Assembly (NCBI GenBank): GCA_019722365.1
Contig: JADFUC010000313.1
Coordinates: forward strand, 1-64,000
DNA length: 64,000 nucleotides
Direction of reading: 5' to 3'
From: Lithospermum erythrorhizon
Lineage: Eukaryota > Streptophyta > Magnoliopsida > Boraginales > Boraginaceae
Part shown: positions 12,456 through 27,119 of the stretch, in pieces
How positions within the stretch are numbered: the first letter of the stretch is position 1
Layout: every line of letters starts with the position of its first letter
Position numbers and translations under genes: made by a program
Notes under the pieces: generated by a model
Database searches by the model: none
The model's input: only the letters and a program-made list of their open reading frames with translations
What the model was told of the DNA's origin: nothing

Positions 12456-15282
12456 TGTCAGTATTACAACCTCCCACACTTAAATACTCAACATCCTCTA
12501 ATGAGCCACAACACATCCGGTGACCGCACTATCCGCATGTATTCTAGGTGGCTCTACGGCCTCAAGCAAGAGCGTCCCCGCGACTTCACAAAGATAGCAC
12601 TTGGGCCCCAAGCGCCTCGGACTTTGATCCGATAATATAATCAGACCCACTCCACCTCGAGTCGCACGCCTCGGCTAGAGTCGTTATCAACTCAGATATC
12701 CGAGCCTACCTTTTACGGCCGACACAAAAATAACCTTGGCTGAAAATCAATAAAACCCGATAGCCTATAAAAAGTGGAAAATAGTTCGAAGTCTCAAAAA
12801 TGCTCAATACGTAGTTTAACCATCGTGACATCACCTAATCCAAAACCAAAGTGCAAACCTCATAACGTTACCAAGTCTAAAATACTCCATAAAACAGTTT
12901 GTAAATTTCAACACCAAACACAAAAATACGGTTCCGAGTACACAAAAATGACAGCAGAAAAGCATTTACGAGATCCTAAATGCACTGCCTCTCACCCAAG
13001 TTAGAAAAATCAACGATCACCTACTTTAACTCAACAAATTTTTCACAGACCCGCCAACTGAGGTCAGTAAGAGTAAGCCTCGATACCTAGTGAAAACGGT
13101 AATCACCCGGCGTAACTTATCCACATCCGAATTTGGCGCATTACCAACAAAAGATATAAGAATGAGTGAGTATATATATGTACAATAAAAGAATAACATA
13201 CCAAATATCCATAGCATCACAGTTTGTTATAATCATCACAACATATATACATTTTGGGGAGGACTAACTTATGTTAACCCACATCTTATCAAGAGAGATA
13301 GAATGCTGTCACATAATCAAACGAAAGCAAAACATCATAAATTCTCAAACACAACGGTTATACCACAATAAAAATATACCAAAACTCCTGAAAACAAAAC
13401 CATGACATTATCAACATTTCAAACTCAGTGACATCCTCCCAATGTCACACAATGCAAGACAATGCACACAATAACTGTATCCGATATTTATATAATGTCA
13501 TTGCCTCTCTTTCTCGCGCTACCTCAGTAACAAAGTATAATATCATATCTCTCGATTATGCGCCACCCTTTCGCCACCCATAAAATATCATATCATTTTC
13601 CTAAGCAGCGCCCACCCTTCATCACCCATACAATATCATAAAACACCCCCCATCCGGGATGCATTTGACTTCACACGCGACTCAACACGCCTAATATCCT
13701 AATACGCGCGACTACCTTTCTATACGAAACCAAGCATTTATCAACAACCAATATCACACCAAACATACAACCATGACAAAAAAAATAACCACACACCTAA
13801 TTCAATTAACATCACAACAACTACAACAACCCCCTGCATGTAACAATCACGCAACAAATCACGCAAAGAATAACTTCAATACTAAGCACTCCATAATATG
13901 TTATTAATACAACATCCTCATGTAAACTTACTACCCTAGTATACACACACAACCATCATACACCCAACATTTCACAATCCCCACAAATTACACTATCACA
14001 TAAATTCATAAAAAATTATATATAGTCACATATCTATTTACTGCCCTTTTCACTCAACGTGAAATAACATTATCATACGAGCGAGCAATCCTCACCTTTT
14101 GGCTAAGACTCACTGAAGAATCGAGAACTCAATCGATCCGTAAAGCCTTTCCCCGCTCCGAAGTCTAAAAACACCGAAAGTAGATTAATACTAAGCAAAC
14201 TTCAGTTATAAATCTCTTTTAACAACTTTTAGTACCAATTGCCACTTTAGATAAAATATTACTAAGCTTAAACGAGCAAACAAAACGACGTGGTAATATC
14301 AACAACCCACACTCCAACTATTTCGGCCCTCTAACGCCATTTCTAACACTTTAAACAATTTTAACCAATCCAAAATATCAACATTTCCAACCAACTAAAC
14401 CCATTTCTAAGAACCTTTAACCTCACAACCCGTTTACTAACCAAATCTATTAAAACTAATTTCAACATATATTCATCCAACAACTTATAAATCATAATTC
14501 CACCTCAAACAACTATATAACAGCGTCCAAGAATATACTCATACCCACAAAAACGCTTTTTTGAAAAAAGTCAACCCAAGTCAACTCCGCTAGAAGTCAC
14601 CACAACTAAACCAACATTTTTCTACCCCAAAATCGGTTATTATCACCTCCTCTACACTATAATCTAAAGCCTCGTATAATAATTATACGTCATATTAAAC
14701 CCCTAAAACCCGAAGTCAAACTAATTCCCAAAAGCCTCCCTAAAACGCCAAGAATTACTCATCCAAATGCTTAACTTTAACTCAAGAACAACTAATGTGC
14801 CTAAAGTTAATCATTTATAAAGAATAATAATTCCAAATACAAAAAGTCAACAAAATTCAACCCATTCGAAACTCATGAAATACTCAAAAAGATCTATTTT
14901 TACCCCCTGAATCAATATAATGCTTAAACCTCCAAGAAATTTCTAAATGCCTCATGCATTTGCTTATAAATCGTACAGTGCCAAAACTGCTTGAAACGAG
15001 GGTTCGGCAATGTGGGGAAGGAGATGGATTTTTTCTTGTTTTTCTCTTTTAAGGCTCTGCTTGGTACGCTGGAATGATAAGCGTAAAAACGGCTTACGCG
15101 AAAAATCCGACCGCTTTTAGCTTAAGTCGATACCTCTCGATTCAACTTTATCTCGACTATTAATTTCAACATCAACATTTATAGTCCATGAAATATAAAG
15201 TCACCCAATTTTACTTTAAATTAAATTAATAACTCCACATTTTAATTTACACTATTGATTTAGCTGCTACTCTGCTATTACA
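12456..15282 (-). mobile_element. Family 1 long LTR-like repeat, copy 2
   Basis: On the - strand it begins TGTAATAGCAGAGTAGCAGC at 15282 and ends near a TGACA at 12456. The start aligns with TGTTGTAAGCGAAGTAGCGA at 55555, followed by a common GAGTTATTAA block. Downstream it shares the TTGACTTT region (14560-14900) and a gatcgattga-ttctcg block (14120-14140). It also shares a ttcggatgtggataagtta block (13112-13132) and a acgatggttaaact block (12815-12830) with the 55.6-60.5 kb copy. It is about 2.83 kb long and non-coding, with TG...CA-type ends, consistent with a solo LTR. Confidence 0.6.
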
Positions 15283-17731
15283 CCTTTCACAAAATATTTT
15301 TTTCTGAATTTCAAAAAATTCATAATTATTTTAATATATGAAAACAAGTGAAACTTAATTTTTTTTGCTGGCCCAAACGATACAAACCTAAGATATATTT
15401 ATGATTCTCGAAAAATAAAAAATAATGACATTTTTTTTTTTTTTTTACTTAATTATCAGACAAAACGATTTAAAAGAAGAGGAAAATGAACCAACCAAAG
15501 AATGCTAAGCCGCAAGTCGCTAAATGGTGCTCATTCTGGCCCACTGCTTCAGCGCCAAAAATTTGGTCTCTGATCAAGTATCGATCCTTGGCCCCGCAAG
15601 CGCTAACGCGACACTCCACCGATCATTCATTGCCCGAACGATCCTCATACTTTAGAATCAATTAATTGGCTGCTGATTGGCCTTTTATGTGGCAAGATAT
15701 TATATACGGAATTAAATGAATTCAAGCAAGCATAAAAGATTATAATGCACATGATTCAGCTGATTTAATTTTAATTATGGCAATTCTTGAACTCGAGTAT
15801 TTCTAAATACTTGTATTTTACAAGATAATGATCGCTTATTACGATAGTCATTTGATATTTGAGTCTTTTGATTTTCGTGGGGTCGCGTACTACTTCAATT
15901 GCCTTCAATTTTTAAAACAAATTGAAAAATTGATACCATTTTAAAAATTCTCGTCATAAATTACACAAATCTATAATTCAACATAGACGGTATGTGCCAA
16001 CTGACAAACCTGTCAAGCTTCAAAGAACGGTGATTTATATTCACCATTTATTCATCATTATTAATTTTCGACGCAACTTACTGTTTTTTCCCATTTTTAT
16101 TATTATATATTCCCTCTCTGTGCCTTCAATTTTGTTGTGTATCAGATAAGCATTTGCTATCAAATGTATTAACAATTGATTCACAGTGGATACATATTTT
16201 ATTTCCTGAAAGATTGATATATTAATGCGGCCTCTTTATAATCATTTTTTTTTCCTTAGTTCCATTTAAAAAATAGTTTCTTGATTTTAAACTAATAAAA
16301 ACTATGATTGAAGAGAATTTGGAACGATGAATAAACTAAATTGGAGTTACATAGAGAATCACCATGGGAAGAGAGAAAGTCGATGCGAGTAATTCATGGT
16401 GCTGTAGGTAAAAGCAATTATACAACGGTGCGTAAAAAATTTGGTTTTGCCTATTTTGGAAGGATAAATTAGTAATTTTATTTGAGTACTCTATATAATT
16501 GTACTCTATATAAGATACCCAAAAAATACGCTATCTTTTTTGGATCATTCCTACCGATAACTAGTACTTTCGTATTCCACCATACAAAAAACCCGTGATT
16601 ATTAAGTTGGACTAGGGTAAAAATATTTCATGACACTCGAAATAATAATCTGCAAGTATCTCGAATCGATAAAGTTACAGATTCAATCAAGTTACATGTT
16701 TATGTACATACCATATCGAAGAAAATGGCTTCAAATCAATATATAAAGGCCCCTGCCATCTTTCTACCGGGCCAATTGGGCTTTTGTAGATGTATTTTAT
16801 ATACTATTAAAGTGGCATCATAGTCAAGCCAACAGCACGGCGTAATGCCAGAAACTAACGACGCTGTTTCAGAGGATACCCGCAAGTGTAAATTTCAATC
16901 GGATTAATCGGATTAAGGCGAAGCGAGAGCTGGCTGGATGAACACGTGCCACATCGGGAATGATGTCAACCTCGAAATACTTATATAATGTCTATGTTAA
17001 TCCCTCTATTTCCAATTTATTTTAAAGTAGAACTCATAATCTTTTAATAATACCCCGATAACTGCTCGAACTCGACTGATAACAACACTAATGGCAGACA
17101 AACAAGAATAATTTAAAGACATAAGACATGTACAATGGTTAAAAGATTCAACATCTTATGTTCTAATTTTCAATACTCCACATCATTTTCTCTTTCTTCC
17201 ACATAATAATTCAAGAATCATTCAATTTTTTATACTTCATAAATTCAAGCCATGCACAAATCGAACAATCTCTTCCAACCCATTAACATATACCTCACTA
17301 CTTTTGTTTCATATTCTTATTTACTTCTATTCTCTATTTTTATGATTACATAATAATAATAATTATCTTTTATAATTAAATAAAAATGATTAATACTTAA
17401 ATAATTTATTTTTTGATGTTTTTTGAAAACAAAATTTATTTAAATTTTTTAATCTCATATTTGTAATTAAATTTTTGTATTTGCAATGAAATAAACACAA
17501 ATGGTGATACTAATTATTAAACAAAGAAAAATTACAAAGAACTTGTAATGTAGTATAATAAGCTAAACACACGGCACAACTAATGAAACACAAATAAGAA
17601 TGGATCCATTGAATTTTGTTGTGAAATTTGTATGTAAGAAGCATGAAATTTATAATATTCATACAAACTCGATTTAGTCAGGTATTTTGAATATCAATGA
17701 GTTGTCATTTATAAGAAATTTATAAGAAATT
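15283..17731. other. Non-coding AT-rich DNA between repeat copies
   Basis: No gene recognised. The sequence includes a long T run (15430-15447), a direct repeat of tactctatataa near 16484-16520, and an AT-rich tract at 17330-17480. It may hold the truncated remainder of the LTR at 18160-18782, but I could not align it. Confidence 0.4.
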
Positions 17732-17948
17732 GAGTGGTTGAAATTGTCGGACTCCAATGAAATAATTAAATAAAGTGAAGATAAGTAAGATTCAAATTGA
17801 GTGATTAATATTGACTGACTATAAATAACAATTAACTAGACTGAAGTAAAAGATAAATAAGATTTAAATTGAGCGGTTGAAATTGACGGACTCCAATGTA
17901 AGAATTAATTAGAGTGAATTAAAAGATAAAAGGAGGATTCAAGTTGAG
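17732..17948 (+). repeat. Three tandem copies of a roughly 70-bp unit
   Basis: Units begin with gagtggttgaaattg (17732), gagtgattaatattg (17799) and gagcggttgaaattg (17871). They share the run gtcggactccaatg...taagattcaaattgag with substitutions. Unit lengths are about 67, 72 and 75 bp. No coding potential. Confidence 0.7.
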
Positions 17949-18159
17949 TACTCAAGCTATGCGTTTTCTTTAAAATGTTATTGTATCTTTTGAGAAAATT
18001 TAAAATTGATTGTGCGTATGTCTTGGTAAAATAATGAAGTGACCATTAAATTTGGCACATAATATTTATCATCTAAAAATGAGAACAGGTTGCCCCCACT
18101 TTGATCTTGCTGCTTCATGGTGTTCGTGGGATTTTGTTCAGCTACTAGTGATGAGGAGT

Positions 18160-18782
18160 GTATATAAATTTCATCCGACGCTTTAAAAGATAATCTTTTA
18201 AAATAAAAGTGATTTAAAAACTAGGTTTTTCTTCAACGGCGGGGTCAAGCATGCTGTTCTCGGTGGGAGTAGAGAGTTTTGATTTCATAAAAATCAAGAT
18301 ATGAGCATTAACATTAATTGTGTTTAATTGTGCCACTTAAATATGCAAATACACGGTAGCTTTGAGGAGGATAAAAACTCCTCAAAAATCTATCTACTCC
18401 ATCAGGCCCCAACGAGCCTAGCCGAGTTCTTGTGACTCAATTTTCCGTCCCCCAATGTTTCCTTCACGTTTCACTTTATACTCGCGAAGTTTACAATACA
18501 TTTATCATATAGTTCGCTTACTATTTGCGTAGACCTCTAGATCTAGCTGACAAGAAGTATTATATTAAATAATATTAACCGAATATTATATTTAATATAT
18601 GGGGACATTTAGCCAAGACTCATCGTAACCCCTAACGCCAATACCTTAAATCATAAATACCACCTCTGTCTAACAATTAATATATATTGAACTTATATAT
18701 ATAATTTGAAATTCCAGTAATTCCATTGTAATCTAAATTTTCAACGGGCATTTTGGGCGTAGATTGAATTTCACACCCAACA
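18160..18782 (-). mobile_element. Truncated LTR fragment, partner of 26490-26984
   Basis: On the - strand it starts TGTTGGGTGTGAAATTC at 18782 and aligns with the - strand sequence starting TGTTGGAACTATGAAAG at 26984. Both share aatgcccgttga, then an AT-rich stretch, then tataaagtgaaa (near 18473 and 26684), then a gattttgatttcat block (18271 and 26493). The two copies lie in the same orientation about 8.2 kb apart, as expected for the ends of one LTR retrotransposon. This copy lacks the TTGACTTT-rich downstream part seen at 24.0-26.3 kb, so it is truncated or interrupted. Confidence 0.6.
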
Positions 18783-19738
18783 CTCTACACTTCAATCCCT
18801 GACGATTTTATTATACTGACATCAACGATTCCTTCGATACACGATTTCCAAATGTCAAGCTATGGTAAAGAAACGTGTCACCAAACTCTCGCAGACCCAC
18901 AGCTTCTTAGTAACGGATGTGCTAACGTGATATCCACCATAGATTTGCGGTGGCCACCAAATCACCCTTAACTCCTTAAGATCGTTTAAATCTACCGACA
19001 TTTATCCTGGGGTCAGATGCATCCCCTATCAGATCGCTGCTCCCATTTATACTCTCAGAAGACGCCCATTTCATGCCGTTATAATCCTCATGTTGCTGCA
19101 GAACGCTTAACACGGTCAAAAATACATTACTCCAAAGATCTACGGCTCTCCGTTACTCGTGCCCAATTCCATTCAACATAAGTTCTCAGAAGAATCTTCT
19201 CGGGGACACGTATAATTTATCTTCCAAGTTCTCACTAATGGTCATTGCCCAAGACTACGCTTTCAAACTATTTTGAAACTCTGAAACCTACGCATTGATT
19301 AGAGTATCCATACTCCCTTTTTATCCATAAGAAATTGATTAACAATAATCAAACATTATTCAGTCATTCGGTGTTTGATTCCGTCAAAGTAACACCTTAA
19401 CTAAGTGACGACGCAATCCTGCCGTTTCTCCGACTGTTGTAGGTTTTCTGTTTGATCACGTATCCAAAGACCCTCCTTAATAACATTAAATTGCGAATAA
19501 TCAATAGCTTGTCATTATAAAGAATATCAGTTTCCAAATTTTACACACAAATATCATTTTCTATAATAATGACAGCTGGAGCTAAATTCGTTGGGGATTC
19601 AAGACATTGTCACGCCATGTCGCCTATGACATCGGTATTTGTGATACTAGCTCTACTTCAAATCTAGCACTACTCGGTAAGCAACAGTAAGAATCATTAC
19701 GTTAACTTTCAAGATCATTAGCAATGCAGATCTTGATT

Positions 19739-19890
19739 ATCTAAATTTCCAATAAGCCATTGTAGCTAACCATCTTTATCGGGGACACCGAATTTTATCG
19801 GGGACAACTTCTTCTTAGCAACGAAGACTTTCGATTCTAAATTTTCAATAAGCCATTGTAGATACCCATCTTTATCGGGGACACCTAATT
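19739..19890 (+). repeat. Direct duplication of a roughly 58-bp segment
   Basis: The block containing caataagccattgtag and catctttatcggggacacc occurs at 19739-19798 and again at 19833-19890. An extra tatcggggaca lies between (19797-19808). Confidence 0.75.
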
Positions 19891-21812
19891 TACTTAGTCC
19901 CCTTCACATCACCACGTTGTTATAATCCGATTTGCTTCTTACTCACAACTTCTCAGATTGTGATTGTACTCAGTTTCTATGTTTTGTAGTTATTCATCAG
20001 GTTCATGTAAGCCATATTTGAACAAGTTGTTCACAACTTCATGACACTCATGTTGTCCAATCCAAGTGCTAACAATAATCGCCTGTTGGTTCGTAACTGA
20101 TAAATGTAATCCCTTTTCATCAGCTCTTCTTCCCATTGATAACTTCACGCTGGGAGTAAGAAATTATTTTCTTTGAAGATTTCTTTCCTTTAGTTATTCA
20201 TCTTGGATCCCACAATCATTATCAACCTGGAACTTGTCGAGCCTATCCAATCGTATTATGAATTCCAAAAAGAATTCTGCGCCATCCCTTGATCCTTTGT
20301 AGAACCCGCGCATAACCTTACTAGAGGCGGCCGCTATTGTTTCATCAAGTATTAGAATATTTCATACGCTTAATTTGCACATACTCAGAAGCTCCTAATC
20401 GACCTTCTTGTCTATACAAGAATCCAATTTCATTAGCGAATTCAAATATTTTTGAACCTGCCATTAAATCGCTACAAGGTTTCAACTATCAGATACAGAT
20501 TGCCCAAAGATCTATGATTAATTGAAAAATTTATTCAGACAAGAATCACCTGGGCGCTGACAAATTTTATTTATCAAGAACGTGGGACATTTTCATTTCA
20601 TTAATCATTTATACTTTTAGTGATTATTTATTCCTCACGAATTTGGTTATCTTGGAATAAACATATGTTAATATCCAAATATGTATTCGCATATTCGTAC
20701 TATCTCCTATTTCCCTCATAATCATCATCATTGCTGCCATGGTCGGGTCCTTAAAATCATCACTATTAGGGATTACCATTGTAAGAATAACAAGTTCAGT
20801 TCATCTTATTATACTTCAACTGCTTCGATTGGCCGAAGTTTTGTAAGATTTTAAACCTCGAATATTACAACAATTCCATATCACATCTTCATGTGGATGC
20901 TCAAGATGTTGATTGGCCGAAGCTACACATGTTTGTCATGATGCGAGCTAAACTGAAAAGAAGATGTATTACTGAGCTTTATTAGGTGAATTTAGTTCAT
21001 CTCGACAAGCATATGATCTTTCTCGACACTTTCAAAAGCAGTATTAAATATTTATAATAGTCGACTCTCAATCATTTGAATCCCTTTACAAAAGGTTGTT
21101 CCTCATATTTCTAAAAATGTAGGGTGTTATAGACATTTAAGAGGAGAGTGTGTCTTATTTGTTAGTTTCATAAATCTTCATTTATGATTCTAAGCAAACA
21201 TGTTTCTTTTTAACATTTAATTTTCGAGACAAATTGGGCGATCATGATTATGGAATTTTAAACGTTATCGATTAATTTTTAATCATCATATCATTCAAAA
21301 TATATGATTCCGAAGATTTCATTTTGTACTAACTTTTATTAATGACATATTTCTTATAATTCATATAACGTTAGAGAATGGTATTTCAAGTTACCGGTGA
21401 CTAAATCATACGAGCATACATATCAGAATAAAATCATGTCGGGTCTAATCCAACATAATCGAGATCTTGTTATCGCTAGACTTTTATGTGAAGATTAATA
21501 AACAAATCTAACCTAATTAATTCCCTAAATTGCATAAAAGTAAACATTCATTTTCAAACATAAATGAAAAGACATTCCCTCGATCAAACAGAAGCTAACT
21601 AGAAAATACGTAAATTTAAACAAGAGTCTAAAAACAAAACAATAAAGCTTGTCCTGTCGCCTCATAACGCTTCCGGGGCTTGGTCTACACCATCTTTAGC
21701 AATATTCTACTCTAACCTCGCACATTTCAAAAGTATTAGTATAATGATTAAATGTCAACAACATTATCGTCTCAGAAGTGAAGTATCTCAAGTCATAATA
21801 TGATTGTACCTC

Positions 21813-22031
21813 TCAAGACGGATCCATGATAGTATCACGTCTCAATCCAGGTGGGAAAGTCCTCATGGCATATGTCCTTGCTGTCCCCTGGGGAGCTAGC
21901 AAAACTCCATCACGTGAATGCCCGCTCAACTCTCTGTCTTCTCTAACCCTCAAGGCGCCCAGAGTGTGGCAGAACCTTTCTACATCCCTTTCGTACTCAT
22001 CATATATGATACTCTCATAAATCAGAGACAA
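21813..22031 (-). pseudogene. Possible retrotransposon gag remnant
   Basis: A 72-codon frame reads DEYERDVERFCHTLG followed by REDRELSG and TFPPGLRRDT. The D/E-EYER-x-F-x-x-L pattern and spacing recall the plant gypsy gag domain (typically V-x-EYE-x-x-F-x-x-LSRYAP, then F-x-x-GL). It lies on the strand and in the interval expected for gag of the element bounded by 18782 and 26984. The match is weak and short; a chance frame cannot be excluded. Confidence 0.25.
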
Positions 22032-23999
22032 AGCGTACTGCTCTCATAATCGTCTACGCGCTGGTCTCAATCCAGAGAGTCATCGGGATATATGCCCTGA
22101 ATGATATCCTTCGCCATCATTCCTGGTATTGAAATCTCTGGGCACTTCAGCAATGATCTACTTCATTACGCCGATACGTAGAGTTTTGATCATTCAGTTA
22201 ACTAGTCTCGCGTAATATTTCAAATGCCTCGATTTCACTGACGGTCGAAGCAATGATCGAACATGTCTTTAGGTTCTAAAATACAGATATCTCCTTGAAG
22301 TCATTGCCCATGCAAACTCAGACATGATTCCATTTCATTCGACTCTTTCTTTACGCTTTAGGTATTCTTTGCTTCAAAGCGGCGGATACTCCGCCCTCGG
22401 GGAATTCTTCGACTTTCGAATACATATCCTTTGCCCTCACCTCATGAATCGCCTCGAGTCAAGCCGCGCCCACTCAACGAAATTCAGGCCATCATGTGAT
22501 TTTCACATGTATTAATAAAGCGGGTCACGGTATCTGAGACTTCCATATTAAGTACAAGAGAAAGTTCATAAAGAACAACTTAATCTTATATGTCATAAAT
22601 ATTTTATAATCTTATATAATAGAATTATTATAATAGCTGCTATAAATCCCACTAAACACACAAAGTATGCCAAGAACTTCTACGTAACCTAAAACGAACG
22701 GCAAAGACGCATAAAATTTCATTTTAAATAACATGCTAGCAAAAATTATCACGCAATTACGATTTATCATAATCTCGTATTACTAAAAATTCAACTTTGA
22801 TTGTATTGACAATTTCTCATGTCAACAGCGTCCACGCCGCATTAAAAATCACCGTAGCGTACTCAAAAAGCACTCGAACATAAATTTAAAATGTAAGCTC
22901 GAAGTTCTCGAATCAGCTTAGACTATTATCCATCGGAATAAAGATCCTTAGACAGTGATACCGCCCGCCATACTAGCGCGCTTTCGCCACATTACGTTGA
23001 TCCGATTCGACTTTTACATTTCCTTTGTGAATACATTAATTCATTTATTTATCAAGTAGATTTATTATATTTTTTATTAATTCTTATGACAATGTCAAAG
23101 TGATCGATCAAACAAGTTTAAAAAAGCATTTGGCACCCAATGAAATTTTAAGAAAAAATATAATACTTTATTGAAGTTAAGTATATAATTATTAGTGAAA
23201 ATATTTCTTAACTTTTAGTTTCATAAATGATTTTCCGTTGGACCTATTCTTTTGGGCGCGGATTAATAGCTTTATAATTAATTATAACCCTAATTACAAT
23301 TAATTATCTCAAGTTTTAAGTGCATTTCTTTTAAATACAAAGCATCAAAAAGCCTTAAGTAAAATAGTATTTATAGGTTATATTATTCATATAATATAAT
23401 AATATACTTATAAGGTCCAAGCATCTATCGAATATATATCATATTATATTACGACGAGTAATAATCAATATTATATTTTAAAACATACATGGCATACGTA
23501 AGCACAAAGACAAACATCGTGATGTCAAGAATAACATCGAAATAACCTATTTAATTTTTTCTGCTGTGAAGTCACTAAGAATCTAATTTGTGTTCTATTA
23601 ATATCTAATATTAAATATATCTAGCATTTTCTAAAAACACTCATTTTACACTTACGATGGTTAATTCTTAAATTATGTCATAAATCGAAACTCTCTTTAT
23701 CTAATAATTTTAGGTCTCGATCCTAATTAAATCGAATTCGAAATATCATTATCGAGTCCAAACGAATTAAGTTAATCGATTAAGCTCCATTAGCATTAAT
23801 TGATTCTAAAGTAAACAATTAACATTTAATCTAATCTAATTAGAAGTAATTTTAATGTGATTACAAACAATTGATTAAAATAATTATCATCACAAATTAA
23901 ATTAACTCAATTCAATCACGTCCAATAACCACCCTCAAAGAAAATCCATCACATCAATTCGGGATCAAAACCAAAATCAACTAACCCATATAATTAAAT

Positions 24000-26859
24000 C
24001 AAACGGATCAAAACAACCTAAAATCGCTTTGGGTCTAAAAAGCCCAAACCCGATCAAGCAAGCGGCATGCCACGTAATGACGCTACGCGCGCATATCGTC
24101 GAGACAACACCATCACGTGTCCCCTTCCATCCCAGTCGTGAGTCCTGCCCTCGAAGTCGCATCACCGAGGTCGAGTCACATCAACCCCGTATATCGATAC
24201 CAATCGATGGTTGACAATTTAAAACACTGCTTAAAACCGTGAGAACCCCGATGCTTGATAAAAAATAGCATAGTTCGTGAATCGAAACATTCTAGCATAC
24301 AAAAATTTAACCATCGTGGGCATTACTAGCCAAACCCAAAAACATAAAAACACCACAACAACCAAATCACAAACGACTAAAACATCTTACAATTTCAACA
24401 TTTCCAAAACTAAAAAATAATAATAATTTGCTACACCAAAATTTAAAAGCAGTAGTGACCGCCGGCGATCTCAAAGAACTGCCTCTCACCTAAATAAAGT
24501 CACCGAACACTCGCGAACTCAATCAGTTTCCAAAGCGGCACCGGCTAATCAAGTGAGTGGGTGTTCTATTACCAGCCGAAATCCGATCACCCTGGATGCC
24601 AAGAATTTACCTATATCCGAACGACGATAAGCATGTTAGTGAAAGGAAAATATATAAGAGATAAAATTAAGAACTGTGACGGGTAAATACGCTTATACAA
24701 ATATAGTACGTAATTGGCGTTAACTATTCAAGACATCCTAAATGAATACTCATCAGAATAAACGAGACACCTCAGAAAACTCGACTCTACGTAACTCCGC
24801 AAGCCATATATACATCACATAATCAAATTAACAAAATCAAGAAATTTCACCCAACACGTTAACACCACAACCATAAATAATTGATTTACACAAAAACGAA
24901 AAACCACAATAACACTCATATATAACAATTCATCCTTTTCTCCCCGGGCAGCTCACCCTTCAACACCCAACAACAAATATATCATTTTCCCCGGTGTGCT
25001 CACCCTTCTAACACCCAACATCATCATATCCTTTTCCCTCAGTAGCTCACCCTTCGAACACCCTTACATCATCTCAAATATCCTCAAATCACACACCACA
25101 AATCACACATGCTAACGCCGTCAAACATACAACCAACACACAATAGTCTCTGAAAGCAAAGATCCATATCACACACAATACAACAAATTCGAACAAAACC
25201 TATACTCAAACATGACATACTCCCGTGATATTCATAACACAAATATACTCAAACAATTTAATACACTCCAACATAAACATACTCGTAAATTACGCTAAAA
25301 CATAAATATACTCAAACATGAATAATCTCCGTAATAACCACACCATATCGCAATCTAACGCGACTACCCAAAATGTTTTAAATATTTCATAGTCCCACAC
25401 AACTATATTACTACGTATAAGTTCATAACACGTATATATCGTCACCAATTTACCATACACATTAACTCCAAACATAAAATAAGGCAACAAACTATTACAA
25501 CTCCCCACCTCGCTAGTACCACTCAGCCTCTGCCAGCCAATTCCATCCTCACTGCTCCTGCACGTCCTTTAGCCCCGAATATTTTACAAAAAATAAAATC
25601 ACAACTCGTAACCATTTCAACCCCTTTATCCTAATTTAAATACCAGGCTTTTTAACTCATATTTCCGTTATAAATTACAACTTACGTAAAGATTACCAGT
25701 TATGTTTCAATAACAACCTCGATGATAAACCCTACTCACCCGGACTAAATCTCGATAATTAGCCTATTCAACCTCCCCCAACATTTCCAAATAATTTCAC
25801 ACCTAATTTCAACCTTTCCTAATCAATTTAACTATACCCCCAACCCCTAATTCCTAAGTTCAGTTTTACTACCCAAAAATCCACTACCATTAATTCCAAC
25901 CTATTTGTTCCCAACACCTAAAATTCATCTTTGTATCTCAAAACAATCACAATAATGATCCATTAACTTATTTACATTAACCAATTACATTTTAAAAGTC
26001 AACTCATTTATCACCGAAGTCAATTCACTATAACAAAGACTTCCTAATTAAATATCGATCATTATCAATCCCTATATTACAATTTAAAGCCTGCATAATA
26101 GTTATATTCAATAATTTATCCTAAAATCCAAGTCAACCCAAAGTTCAAAAGTCAACCGCCCCTAAATCATCCAAAATTTCAGCATCAAACACCATGAGTT
26201 TCAACTAACTAATCTACAACCCAAGAATCAATCGAGTACAAAATTTAAAATATCAAAAAGTCAACAAAAGTCAAAGTTCGAGATTTCACAAAAATACTCC
26301 AAAAATATAGCACCTTTTACCTTGAACGACTGAACGATGCAGGAGAAACTTCTCCAAAAAATTTTAGCTCCAAAGCTTGAGACCCCAGGGAGAAAACTGG
26401 AAAGAAAGCACCAAAAACGCGGGCGGCATAATTTTGTCGCTCCTTTCTCGCATAAGCAGAAGTAACGGCTTGCCTGTCTTGGTTCTTTGGAGAGATTTTG
26501 ATTTCATGAAAAATCAAAATACGAATTAATACACTGAAGTTTAATTGTGCCACTTAAATAGGCAAACACACGAGCTTTCTGGCGAGATAAACCCCCTCAA
26601 AATCTATCTACTTCACCGCTTCAATTTGCCGAGCTCAGTTTTCGTGACTCGATTTTCCGTCTAGAATATTTCTTTCACGCTTTCACTTTATACTGGAATT
26701 TTACAATACATTTATCATATAGTTCTCATATCACAGGAAAGCATAGATTTTGGGCAGTTCATCGTAACTCTAACGTCAATACGTTAAATCCTAAAATACC
26801 AATTGTCTAACAATTATTATATATCAACTTACGATATATATATATATATATATATAAGA

Positions 26860-26913
<54 letters not shown>

Positions 26914-26984
26914 GAATGAAATCGATTTTACAATCTAAATTGCTCAACGGGCATTTTACGAGATCGACTTTCATAGTTCCAACA
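24000..26984 (-). mobile_element. Family 1-related long LTR, copy 3
   Basis: On the - strand it starts TGTTGGAACTATGAAAG (26984). It then runs through a TATA-like tataaagtg, a microsatellite, and a TTGACTTT-rich stretch (26100-26280). It continues into blocks shared with the copy at 12456-15282 and with 59680-60000: the gaactcaatc/ctctcacctaaataaag region (24480-24530) and tttaaccatcgtggg (24308-24322). Its first 500 bp match 18270-18782 rather than the start of copies 1, 2 and 5, so its upstream (U3-like) part differs from theirs while the downstream part is shared. The left boundary is approximate. Confidence 0.55.
26838..26910. repeat. (TA)n microsatellite
   Basis: Two runs of TA dinucleotides separated by a short agattca interruption, within the LTR-like repeat ending at 26984. 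The homologous position near 18690-18705 has only a short tatatata tract, so the array expanded in this copy. Confidence 0.9.
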
Positions 26985-27119
26985 TATGTATTGTTGAAAA
27001 AATTACGCAACTTGTCTTATATTTAAAACATAAACAAATGCAACCAAGATCGAAAAATGCATATAATCTAATTACAATATAAAATACATATATATATATA
27101 AATCGAAAGTACTTACAAC

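Larger units (their letters stand above)
18783..23900 (-). mobile_element. Decayed interior of an LTR retrotransposon (putative Ty3/gypsy)
   Basis: This lies between the LTR-like fragments at 18160-18782 and about 24000-26984. Its 5.1-kb length is typical of a plant gypsy gag-pol interior. Stops in all frames are dense and I could not identify protease, RT or integrase motifs. The only suggestive stretch is at 21813-22031 on the - strand. A local duplication is present at 19739-19890. The retroelement identity therefore rests on flanking LTR-like repeats and size, not on coding sequence. Confidence 0.35.
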
